Assembly (NCBI GenBank): GCA_020831895.1 | Contig: JAFIFS010000006.1 | Coordinates: 1-35,037 of the forward strand | Reading direction: 5' to 3' | DNA: 35,037 nucleotides | DNA from: Chromatiales bacterium | GTDB lineage: Bacteria > Pseudomonadota > Gammaproteobacteria > Steroidobacterales > GCA-2729495 | Part shown: one piece after another, positions 1 through 7,042 of the stretch | Layout: the number at the start of each line of letters is the position of its first letter | Numbering within the stretch: the stretch's first letter is position 1 | The notes under the pieces: generated by a model | Seen by the model: the letters and a program-made list of their open reading frames with translations, nothing else | What the model was told of the DNA's origin: nothing | The model's database searches: none | Program-made: the position numbers and the translations under genes

Positions 1-120
1 GTGGCACTGTCCGGCACCTGTTGGCCGGACACGCCGTGAATCCATCCCTGGAGGCTCGGGCGCCGCCTACCTGCGGCGCAACGTCCGGCTAACAGCTGCC
101 GGACAGCGCTCTTCCAGGTG
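1..120 (+). repeat. Family B intergenic palindromic element, copy 1
   Basis: The core at 32-62 matches 28 of 31 bases of the copies at 34988-35018 (same orientation) and 12100-12130 (opposite). It is followed by a 7-bp hairpin, GCGCCGC (60-66) against GCGGCGC (73-79). GGACACGCC at 27-35 and CCGGACAGCGC near 99-109 are flanking pieces also seen in the 12058-12165 copy. No coding potential is seen. Exact ends are uncertain because the window begins inside or next to it. Confidence 0.75.
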
Positions 121-167
121 GCTGCGGATGCTAACAGACATCCGGGCTGCGGGCGCCTGCCCTAAGC

Positions 168-377
168 TGTGGGAGCGGATTCATCCGAGAATCCTTCCCT
201 GTTGGGGGTTATCGGGGCCTGTTCGCGACTGAAGTCGCTCCCACAGGGGGAGCTCGGCTTGTTGTGGGAGCGACTTCAGTCGCGAATCCTGGTTTCCTGA
301 AGTTTGAGGGGCGGATGGATCGCGGATGCATCCGCTCCCACACAGGCTTGAATCGCGGATGAATCCGCTCCTACAGT
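168..377. repeat. Cluster of five REP-like (family A) hairpin elements
   Basis: Five copies of a roughly 24-bp element, TGT(G/A)GGAGCG followed by a short hairpin and CGCGA, lie at 168-192 (+), 223-246 (-), 263-286 (+), 319-343 (-) and 351-376 (-). Each has a 5-bp stem closing TTCA (TGCA in the 319 copy). Stems differ but stay paired: GCGAC/GTCGC and GCGGA/TCCGC; the first copy has one terminal mismatch. The 223 and 263 copies face each other as a near-perfect inverted pair over a 16-nt gap, a REPIN-like arrangement. The rest of the region before the first gene shows nothing else recognisable. Confidence 0.85.
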
Positions 378-405
378 AAGGGCTCGATTGCAGGAGGTAT
401 TCAGC

Positions 406-756
406 ATGACATCAGCAGAGGAGCTGGGCAGCCGTCGCTGCAAGCCTTGCGAGGGCGGAGTGCCGCCGCTTTCCGCCGATGAGGCGCAGAGGCTCAAGTC
501 CGCATTGCACGGAGACTGGCGGATCAGCGCCGACGGCAAGGCGCTGGAACGGAACTGCGAGTTCACCGGGTACTACCGGACGATGGCCTTCGTCAATGCC
601 GTCGCCTGGATCGCCCACGTCGAGGCGCACCACCCGGACCTCGAAGTGAGCTACCGGCGCTGCGTCGTGCGCTGGTCGACACACGCGGTGGATGGCCTGA
701 CGGAGAACGACTTCATCTGCGCGGCCAAGGTCGACCGGCTGATGGCCGAGGCCTGA
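406..756 (+). CDS. phhB: 4a-hydroxytetrahydrobiopterin dehydratase (pterin-4a-carbinolamine dehydratase)
   Basis: A 116-residue cytoplasmic enzyme that dehydrates 4a-hydroxytetrahydrobiopterin, the pterin recycling step that accompanies phenylalanine hydroxylase. The family signature HVEAHHPDLE is at residues 71-80. His75, His76 and His93 have the spacing of the three active-site histidines known in the family, and length is typical. The start is ATG 406 because a strong AGGAGGT lies at 392-398; an in-frame TTG at 388 lies before that site and is rejected. No phhA is adjacent; the gene stands alone between a REP cluster and a convergent TonB receptor. The N-terminal CKPCEGG segment is common in proteobacterial members. 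Function is secure by family; the physiological role (pterin recycling versus general pterin repair) is inferred. Confidence 0.95.
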   Translation: MTSAEELGSRRCKPCEGGVPPLSADEAQRLKSALHGDWRISADGKALERNCEFTGYYRTMAFVNAVAWIAHVEAHHPDLEVSYRRCVVRWSTHAVDGLTENDFICAAKVDRLMAEA

Positions 757-759
757 GCG

Positions 760-791
760 TGCAGGGCGGGGCCACACGGCCCCGCCCTGCA
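760..791. terminator. Bidirectional hairpin terminator between convergent genes
   Basis: A perfect 14-bp stem (760-773 with 778-791) closes a 4-nt ACAC loop, almost entirely G/C. It starts 3 nt after the phhB stop and ends 12 nt before the stop of the minus-strand receptor. Neither side has a T-run, so it is not a textbook intrinsic terminator, but position and strength fit two-way termination or 3'-end protection. Confidence 0.65.
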
Positions 792-803
792 CAGGCATCA
801 GAA

Positions 804-3209
804 TCAGAAGTTGATGCGCAGGCTCGCGCCGTAGGTGCGCGGGTCGCCGAGGAAGGCGGCAAAGGTGGACTGCGGCGTGAACGGCTGCGCCTGCAGCGGC
901 GCGTCGATCACGACCTGGCGGTAGTCCTTGTCGAACAGGTTTCGCGCCCAGATCTCGAACACCCAGCGATCGCTGTCCGGGCCCAGGCCAATGCGTCCGT
1001 TCCAGATGCTGTAGGAGGGCTGGATTTTCTCCGGCGCGAGGTCGGAACCCGTGTTCATGCGTCCGTTGAAGCGGTAGTCCACGTTGACGAAGCCGCGCAG
1101 GCCGACACCCAGCATCCGCTCGTAGCCCGCCGCGCCCGTGACGGTCCAGTACGGTGCGTTGGTGATCCGGCGCCCTGACAGGTTCTGGTTGGGTGCTGCA
1201 AGTCCGCTGGCATAGCGGGCATCGGTGTATGCGGCACCGCCACGCAGGCTGAAGCCTTCACCCGGGTTCAGCTGGAACTCGAGTTCGACACCCTGGCTCT
1301 CGACCTTGTCGACGTTGGAGACGATGAAGTTGGTGCCATCGAAGGTGTTGAGCTGGAAATCCTTGAACTCCGCGTAGAAGACCGCCAGGTTGAGCTGCAG
1401 CAGGTTGTCCCAGAACCCGCCCTTGAGGCCGATCTCGTAGGAGTCGACGGTTTCCGGGTCAAACTCGAGGTCGCTTGCCGACGGAGTCAGTCCAAGCAGC
1501 GGGTTCGCCAGGCCGCCGCGGTCGAGGTTGAAGCCGCCGGCCTTGTAGCCACGGCTGTAGGAGACATAGCCCAGCCAGTCTTCGGTCAGCCGGTAGGAAA
1601 GGTTGACGGTGCCGGTGAGCTCGCTGTCCTTGCGCCGCCCGTCATACGCGCCATCGACGAACGGGTTGATCAGCGGCAGGCAGACCAGCCCGAGCAGGGG
1701 CTGCAGCGGTGCCGGCACGTTGCCGACGTTGGCTGCCCCCGCCTGGCAGGCCGGGTTGTTTGCGCTGGCCACCGCGTTCAGCTTCTTCGTCTCCTCGGTG
1801 AAGCGCAGGCCCACTGTGAGATCGAGGCGGTCGGTGATGCTCCAGATATTGTGCGTGAACAGCGCCCAGCTGTCGGCGTCCTGGCGGAACACGTCCTGGC
1901 TGACGCCATCTCCGGCCTGGAACGGAACGCCGCCGGTCAGCAGCAGGAGCGCGCCCGGTGTCTGCGCCAGCGCGTCGAAGTAGGACTGGAACCCTGCCCC
2001 GCCCCGGATCGCGTCGCGGTAGGTCAGCTGTTCGTCGATATAGATGAAGCCGGCCAGCCACTGCACCGGGCCGAGGTCGCCGGCCAGTCGCAGCTCCTGG
2101 CTGATGGTCTTGAAGCGCTGGTCGTTGCTGCCCCGGCTCCGATAGAGGATGTCGGCATCGGTGAAGTCTATATCCTGCGAGCGCTCGAGCTCCCAGTCGC
2201 GCCAGGCGGTGATCGAGGTCAGTGTCCCGAAGCCGAGGTCCCAGTTGAGCTCGGCCGAGATGCCGACTTCGTCCACGACCTGGTCGTAGCCGCGCTCGGC
2301 ATTGGCAGTCATCTGCCGTCCGAACGGCCGTGCCGGGCTGATCAGCGTGCCTCCGGCCTGCGGGATCAGCAGCGCGGCCGTGCCGTCTATCAGCGTGACT
2401 GCGGCGCAGCAGCTTTCGTCCCGGCTGGCGTAGTCGGCGATCAGGCGAAGGTCGAGATCCGGCGTGATCTGGCTGGTCAGCTGGCCGCGCACCAGGTAGC
2501 GGTCGCGATCGTTGTAGCGGGTGCCCGAGGCAATATCCTCGACGAAGCCGTCACGCTGGGTCACGCTGGCATCGATCCGGAACGCAAGCTGCTCACCCAG
2601 GATCGGCCCGGTCAGGCCGCCGGAGAAGCGCGAGTGCGAAAAGTTGCCGAGCTCTCCCTGGATATAGCCGCTGAACTGCTCGGCATCCGGGCGCTGCGTG
2701 ATGATCTGGATCGTTCCGGCGGAAGCGTTCTTGCCGAAAGTCGTGCCCTGCGGCCCGCGCAGCACCTCGACGCGCTCGATCGCCCCGAGGTCGGTCAGCG
2801 CGACGTTGTTGCGGTTTCGGTAGACACCGTCGACGAAGACGGCGACCGAGGACTCCAGGCCCAGGTTGTCGCCGGTCGTGCCTATGCCGCGGATCCGTGC
2901 CGTCGTGCCGGCGCTTTCGGACTGGGTGCTGGTCAGCACCAGGCTGGGCGAGAGCTGGGTCAGGTCGCGCAGGTCGCGGACACCGGCCCGGCTCAGCGCG
3001 CGCTGGTCAAACGCGGCGATTGCCAGCGGGACGTCCTGCAGTGACTGCTCGCGCAGCTGCGCCGTGACGATGATCTCCTCGACTACCCGCTGGGCTTGCG
3101 CGGGCGAGGCCAGCAGCAGGGCCGTGGTACAGGCGGCAGCGACACTGCCCTGCCTGTGCCGCCGCTGGAGGCGGACCACGCTGCTCGGGATAATCCGGTT
3201 GCGGTTCAT
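804..3209 (-). CDS. TonB-dependent outer-membrane receptor
   Basis: An 801-residue outer-membrane active transporter. A long signal peptide ends near residue 39 (SPAQA), followed by a TonB box EEIIVTA at 44-50, a plug domain to about residue 165 (with the usual VEVLRGPQGT and GTIQIIT motifs) and a 22-strand-type barrel ending in a C-terminal Phe. Size and TonB box resemble the large sphingomonad/xanthomonad-type receptors for plant- or lipid-derived carbon compounds rather than classic siderophore receptors, but the substrate cannot be read from sequence. The ATG at 3209 has GGGGAGAG upstream on the minus strand. It is divergent from the DUF1838/aldehyde dehydrogenase operon across 182 bp, so shared control and related substrates are plausible (inference). 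Confidence 0.93.
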   Translation of the reverse strand: MNRNRIIPSSVVRLQRRHRQGSVAAACTTALLLASPAQAQRVVEEIIVTAQLREQSLQDVPLAIAAFDQRALSRAGVRDLRDLTQLSPSLVLTSTQSESAGTTARIRGIGTTGDNLGLESSVAVFVDGVYRNRNNVALTDLGAIERVEVLRGPQGTTFGKNASAGTIQIITQRPDAEQFSGYIQGELGNFSHSRFSGGLTGPILGEQLAFRIDASVTQRDGFVEDIASGTRYNDRDRYLVRGQLTSQITPDLDLRLIADYASRDESCCAAVTLIDGTAALLIPQAGGTLISPARPFGRQMTANAERGYDQVVDEVGISAELNWDLGFGTLTSITAWRDWELERSQDIDFTDADILYRSRGSNDQRFKTISQELRLAGDLGPVQWLAGFIYIDEQLTYRDAIRGGAGFQSYFDALAQTPGALLLLTGGVPFQAGDGVSQDVFRQDADSWALFTHNIWSITDRLDLTVGLRFTEETKKLNAVASANNPACQAGAANVGNVPAPLQPLLGLVCLPLINPFVDGAYDGRRKDSELTGTVNLSYRLTEDWLGYVSYSRGYKAGGFNLDRGGLANPLLGLTPSASDLEFDPETVDSYEIGLKGGFWDNLLQLNLAVFYAEFKDFQLNTFDGTNFIVSNVDKVESQGVELEFQLNPGEGFSLRGGAAYTDARYASGLAAPNQNLSGRRITNAPYWTVTGAAGYERMLGVGLRGFVNVDYRFNGRMNTGSDLAPEKIQPSYSIWNGRIGLGPDSDRWVFEIWARNLFDKDYRQVVIDAPLQAQPFTPQSTFAAFLGDPRTYGASLRINF

Positions 3210-3355
3210 GATGCTCTCTCCCCTGTACCGACGACTCCATGCATCTTAGGTCAAGTGCCCACCAGTGCAAGTGCCGGCATTGGCGCCGCTTTGCGTCGTT
3301 TTGCGTTTCTCAGGCCCGCTGCTAAGCTGAGCTGTCGTAACCTGCGGCCCGGACC

Positions 3356-3374
3356 GCCGCCTGTCCGTGGCGGC
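3356..3374 (+). other. Small hairpin in the leader of the DUF1838 operon
   Basis: GCCGCC (3356-3361) pairs with GGCGGC (3369-3374) over a 7-nt loop, ending 6 nt before the AGGAG ribosome-binding site at 3381-3385. It could affect translation or be chance in GC-rich DNA. Nothing else firm is seen in the 3210-3391 gap. Confidence 0.25.
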
Positions 3375-3391
3375 CTCTTCAGGAGTGTCCG

Positions 3392-4282
3392 ATGCGCATG
3401 ATCCTGTCCCTGTTTCCGATGCCGGCTGCAGCGCTGGCTGCCGGCCTGCTGCTGGGCACCGGCAGCGCCCAGGGGCTGGACATGAGCACTCCCGAGGGCC
3501 AGCTGCAGGCGATGCGCCGCATCCAGTGCGCCGAGGAGGATGGCAGGCCGGTCACGTACTGGTGGAACGGGGAAATGTGGAGCCGTGTCCCAGGAGAACC
3601 CGACCGGCTGCTGTTCCTCGTCGAGGGCATGAACATCCGCCAGTGTGGCCCGGCGGCCGAGCCCCGCGGGCCGAACGACTTTCGCATGGTGAGTCGCGAA
3701 GTGCTGCTATACAAGGACCCGGTCACCGGCGAGGTGCTGGATGCCTGGGAGAACCCCTGGACCGGGGAGACGGTCGAGGTGCTGCATATCACGAACGATC
3801 CGGTAAATTTCAGCTTCTCGTCCGTCGGCCGGGATGGCCGTCCGGTAGAACAACGCCTGAATATTGTCGGCAACCACTGGTGGCTGACGAGCACGGTGCC
3901 GCTTTTCTACCGCAACCCGCTCGGAGGCGACTTCCAGGAGGCGGTGGGCGGGGTCTATCACGCGACCGAGATGTTCAATTTCTTTGGTGACATGGACAAC
4001 CTGACGTCCCGGCGCACACGGACTGCCGAGGTGCGGATCGGCTGGGTCCGGGTCAGTGGCTGGCTGCCCTGGATGAAGATGGGCGACCGGGTAGGCATCC
4101 TTTATTTTCACACGGCCGGGCGCAAGCTCGACCGGTACGAGGACATGTCGGACGTGATGAAGCGCGTGATCGCTGAGCGGTTTCCCGACTACAGCTCACC
4201 TCCGCCGCTTGACGATGACCGGCCCAACGAGACCAGCTGGACGTTTTTCAAGAGAGTCATGGAGGAGCGGTACGCACAGTGA
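3392..4282 (+). CDS. DUF1838 family exported protein
   Basis: A 296-residue protein of the DUF1838 family, whose biochemical role I do not know to be established. An N-terminal signal peptide runs to about residue 27. Family-like stretches follow: a VTYWWNG segment, SRVPGEPDRLLFLVEGMNIRQ, and a NPWTGETVEV motif near residue 125. The region is rich in Trp and Tyr, as expected for a beta-rich ligand-binding fold. The ATG at 3392 is set by AGGAG at 3381-3385. It is the first gene of a tight operon, overlapping the aldehyde dehydrogenase start by 4 nt, and is divergent from a TonB receptor. From that context I infer a periplasmic step in handling an imported organic compound; no reaction is claimed. 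Confidence 0.88.
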   Translation: MRMILSLFPMPAAALAAGLLLGTGSAQGLDMSTPEGQLQAMRRIQCAEEDGRPVTYWWNGEMWSRVPGEPDRLLFLVEGMNIRQCGPAAEPRGPNDFRMVSREVLLYKDPVTGEVLDAWENPWTGETVEVLHITNDPVNFSFSSVGRDGRPVEQRLNIVGNHWWLTSTVPLFYRNPLGGDFQEAVGGVYHATEMFNFFGDMDNLTSRRTRTAEVRIGWVRVSGWLPWMKMGDRVGILYFHTAGRKLDRYEDMSDVMKRVIAERFPDYSSPPPLDDDRPNETSWTFFKRVMEERYAQ

Positions 4283-5748
4283 ACGAGAATTACCGCAGGC
4301 TGGCAGTCCGCAACCCGCGCACGGGTGCGGACGATTACGAGATACAGGCGCCTGGCGCTGCTTCCCTGGCCGCAACGGCCGGTCGGCTGCGTTCTGCCCA
4401 GAAAGCCTGGTCCCGGGCCGGTATCGAGCACCGCGCCAGCGTTTTACGCGACTGGTCTGCTGCCCTGCTGGCGCGGCCCGAGCCGCTGCTCGACGCGCTT
4501 TCGACCGACACCGGGCGCTTCCTGCTCGCACGCAGCGAGGTCAATGCGCTGGGGGGCATGGTGGCCGGCTACTCGGCTCTGGGCCGTCAGCTGCTGGCCG
4601 ACAGCCCGGGTCGTGACTCGGTGACCCCGGGTGTCTTCATCCGCAGCCAGCTGGTGCCGTACCCGCTGGTTGGCGTGATCAGTCCATGGAACTTCCCGTT
4701 CCTGCTGTCGACGCTCGATGCAATCCCGGCGTTGCTGGCTGGTGCTGCAGTGATGGTCAAGCCCAGCGAGGTCACCCCACGCTTCGTCGCGCCGCTGATG
4801 GACAGCATCGCACGTTTCCCGGAGCTCGCCGGCGTGTTCCACGTGTTCGCTGGCGATGGCGCCAGCGGGGCTGCGCTGCTGGATCAGGTCGATGCGGTCT
4901 GCTTCACGGGCAGCGTGCGCACCGGGCGCAGCGTGGGCGAGCACTGTGCCCAGCGCTTCATCCCGTCCTTCCTCGAGCTGGGTGGCAAGGACCCGGCGAT
5001 CGTGCTGCCGGGTGCCGACCCGGAGCAGGCAGCCTCCATCGTGCTCCGTGCATCCGTGCAGGGCACGGGCCAGGCCTGCCAGTCCCTGGAGCGGGTCTAC
5101 GTGCCCGAGCAGGAGCACGATGCCTTTGTCGAGGCGCTGCTGCGGCAGGCCGCACAGGTGCGGCTGAACTGGCCTGACATGCACCAGGGGCATGTCGGCC
5201 CGCTGATTTTCGCGCCACAGGCGGAGATCATCGCCAGCCACCTGCGCGATGCGGTCGAGCGTGGTGCCGTCATCCGCCACGGTGGCCAGATCGAGTCGCA
5301 CGGCGGGGGGCTTTGGTTGCTGCCTACGGTCGTGACCGGAGTGAATCACACGATGCTGCTCATGCGCGAGGAAACTTTCGGCCCGGTGATCCCGGTGATG
5401 CCTTACCGCGACCTGGACGAGGCTGTGGCGCTTGCCAACGATTCCGACTACGGGCTCTCCGCCGCTGTCATCGGCGATGAGTCGCTGGCGCAGGAGATCG
5501 CGCTGAGGATGGAGGCGGGTGCGATCAGCATCAACGATGGGGCCCTGACCACCGAGGTGTTCGACGCGGAGAAAAACGCGTTCCGCCTCTCGGGTCTCGG
5601 TGCCTCGCGTATGGGTCCGTCCGGACTGCTGCGCTTCCTGCGCCGCAAGGCGCTGCTGATCCAGCGCGGCCGTGCGCGCGACATCGCCATGCTGGACGAG
5701 TCCCTGGCGGCAGCAGGACCAGCCGCCAGCGCCGTCGGGGAGCGCTGA
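4279..5748 (+). CDS. NAD(P)-dependent aldehyde dehydrogenase
   Basis: A 489-residue soluble aldehyde dehydrogenase that oxidises an aldehyde to the acid. Visible motifs in order: GVISPWNFP (132-140), KPSE (161-164, cofactor binding), FTGSVRTGR (209-217), ELGGKDP with general base Glu233, catalytic Cys267 in GQACQS, and EETFGPVIPV toward the C-terminus. The Glu-Cys spacing of 34 matches the superfamily. The GTG start overlaps the DUF1838 stop by 4 nt (translational coupling). The substrate is unassigned; family resemblance is to broad aliphatic/aromatic or succinate-semialdehyde-type enzymes. The neighbouring patatin lipase suggests a lipid- or ester-derived aldehyde, which is inference only. 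Confidence 0.93.
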   Translation: MNENYRRLAVRNPRTGADDYEIQAPGAASLAATAGRLRSAQKAWSRAGIEHRASVLRDWSAALLARPEPLLDALSTDTGRFLLARSEVNALGGMVAGYSALGRQLLADSPGRDSVTPGVFIRSQLVPYPLVGVISPWNFPFLLSTLDAIPALLAGAAVMVKPSEVTPRFVAPLMDSIARFPELAGVFHVFAGDGASGAALLDQVDAVCFTGSVRTGRSVGEHCAQRFIPSFLELGGKDPAIVLPGADPEQAASIVLRASVQGTGQACQSLERVYVPEQEHDAFVEALLRQAAQVRLNWPDMHQGHVGPLIFAPQAEIIASHLRDAVERGAVIRHGGQIESHGGGLWLLPTVVTGVNHTMLLMREETFGPVIPVMPYRDLDEAVALANDSDYGLSAAVIGDESLAQEIALRMEAGAISINDGALTTEVFDAEKNAFRLSGLGASRMGPSGLLRFLRRKALLIQRGRARDIAMLDESLAAAGPAASAVGER

Positions 5749-5750
5749 AG

Positions 5751-5942
5751 ATGCCCAACAACCGCGTGATCTATGCCGGCATGCTGATCCTCGTGGTCAC
5801 CGTGCTGATCTGGATCGGCGTCGCGCTGATGCGGCGGATCGAGTGGATGCTGCCATGGATCGCCGGCCTGGGCGTACTGCTGATCGTCGCCGGATTCGTG
5901 CACGAGCTCTGGAAGAAGCGCCGCGGGCCGCCGGCCGCCTGA
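5751..5942 (+). CDS. Small two-helix membrane protein
   Basis: A 63-residue protein with two predicted transmembrane helices (about 6-26 and 33-51), separated by a short RRIEW turn and ending in a basic KKRRG tail, so both ends probably face the cytoplasm. GGGGAG at 5737-5742 precedes the ATG, which lies 2 nt after the dehydrogenase stop; the patatin gene begins 10 nt after its stop. I do not recognise a named family. Tight operon packing, a good ribosome-binding site and a clear hydrophobic pattern support it as real. A role as a membrane partner of the phospholipase is possible but not shown. Confidence 0.75.
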   Translation: MPNNRVIYAGMLILVVTVLIWIGVALMRRIEWMLPWIAGLGVLLIVAGFVHELWKKRRGPPAA

Positions 5943-5952
5943 GGCGCATGCG

Positions 5953-6861
5953 ATGGGCAAGCAGCGTCGCGTCTCCCTGGTCCTGGGCTCCGGCGGCGCG
6001 CGCGGTCTTGCCCATATCGGCGTGATCCGCTGCCTCGAGGAGCAGGGCTTCGAGATCGGCTACATTTCCGGCTGTTCCATGGGCGCCCTGGTCGGCGGGA
6101 TCCATGCGGCCGGCAAGCTGGATACCTACGAGGAGTGGGTCCGGGCACTGGAGCAGCGTGACGTCTTCCGGCTGCTGGACTTCTCCTTCAGCCGCGCCTC
6201 GCTGTTCAAGGGCGAGCGGATCATCAAGGTGCTCGAGGAGCTGATTGGCGAACATCGCATCGAGTCGCTGCCGATCGGCTACACTGCGGTGGCGGCCTGT
6301 ATTGCCGACCAGCGCGAAATCTGGTTCAACCGGGGTGCGCTGTTCCATGCCATCCGCGCCTCGATCGCGATTCCTGGCATCTTCGCTCCGGTCCGGGATG
6401 GCAGCCGCGTGCTGGTTGACGGTGGGCTGGTGAACCCTTTGCCGATTGCGCCGGCCATGAACGACAGCAGCGACCTGCTCGTCGTCGTCAGCCTGGGCGG
6501 GCGCGACAGCCGGGAGGCACCCCTGCGCAAGGCCGGGGCTGCCGAAAAGGGGGAAGGGCCCGACGGCGGGCTGCTCGATCGTTTGCGCGAGCAGCGCTCG
6601 GCCATCGGGCAATTCGTCAGCAGGCTGATTCCGGAGGGCGGGGAGGATGGCAAGGGCGAGATGGATTTCGTCGACCTGATGACGGGCTCGATGGACCTGA
6701 TGCAGTCCCAGATCACCCGCCTGAAGCTGGCCGCGTACCAGCCCGACGTGCTGATCGAGATGCCGCGCAACCTGTGCCTCTTCTACGAGTTCCACCGCGC
6801 CCGCGAGCTGATCGACTACGGCTACGAGTCCGCCCGCAAGGCGCTGCGAAGCGCACTGTAG
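5953..6861 (+). CDS. Patatin-like phospholipase (RssA-type)
   Basis: A 302-residue patatin-fold serine acyl hydrolase expected to cleave fatty acids from phospholipids. The oxyanion-hole motif GSGGARG is at 12-18, the nucleophile elbow GCSMG at 40-44 with Ser42, and the dyad aspartate in VDGG at Asp156. Length and the C-terminal helical region match bacterial RssA/YchK-type proteins; no signal peptide is seen, so it is probably cytoplasmic or peripheral on the inner membrane. A charged, glycine-rich insert (about residues 180-215) separates the catalytic core from the C-terminus. It is last in the DUF1838 operon. Its stop codon TAG (6859-6861) lies inside a REP element. Confidence 0.93.
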   Translation: MGKQRRVSLVLGSGGARGLAHIGVIRCLEEQGFEIGYISGCSMGALVGGIHAAGKLDTYEEWVRALEQRDVFRLLDFSFSRASLFKGERIIKVLEELIGEHRIESLPIGYTAVAACIADQREIWFNRGALFHAIRASIAIPGIFAPVRDGSRVLVDGGLVNPLPIAPAMNDSSDLLVVVSLGGRDSREAPLRKAGAAEKGEGPDGGLLDRLREQRSAIGQFVSRLIPEGGEDGKGEMDFVDLMTGSMDLMQSQITRLKLAAYQPDVLIEMPRNLCLFYEFHRARELIDYGYESARKALRSAL

Positions 6862-6880
6862 GAGCGGCTTCAGTCGCGAT
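6857..6880 (+). repeat. REP-like family A element overlapping a stop codon
   Basis: A TGTAGGAGCGG head is followed by stem GCGGC/GTCGC around TTCA and then CGCGAT. The fourth pair is a G:T wobble. The TAG in the head is the stop of the upstream phospholipase gene. Confidence 0.85.
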
Positions 6881-6973
6881 TTTGGCGCCTGTAGTGGGCG
6901 CTTCAAGGCAGAGGAAACGGTGTGTTGATCCCGCTACCCCAGGCAGGAATCGGCGCCTTTACGCTGGCAGAGT

Positions 6974-7012
6974 GCTGTCCGCGGCGTGTCCGGGAAACCC
7001 GCTGCGGACAGC
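6974..7012. repeat. Family B palindromic element, partial copy
   Basis: GCTGTCCGC (6974-6982) and GCGGACAGC (7004-7012) form a 9-bp inverted pair around GGCGTGTCCGGGAAACCC, a stretch shared with the 12058-12165 element. It lies between the convergent phospholipase and acetolactate synthase genes, where it could also help terminate transcription; a second nested inverted repeat (7010-7016 with 7035-7041, enclosing CCCC-AAAAA-GGGG) follows it. No genes are seen in 6881-7042. Confidence 0.65.
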
Positions 7013-7042
7013 GCCCACTACCAACCCCAAAAAGGGGCGCTC

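Noticed and set aside
1-377. CRISPR array
   Set aside because: Repeats are in both orientations, irregularly spaced, and have internal hairpins that vary with compensation. This is REP-like, not CRISPR-like.
276-566. Possible small minus-strand gene before phhB
   Set aside because: Made of REP copies and antisense phhB sequence; no ribosome-binding site or family match.
1851-3044. Open frame of about 397 codons on the plus strand inside the first TonB receptor
   Set aside because: Antisense shadow of a receptor with clear TonB box and plug motifs.
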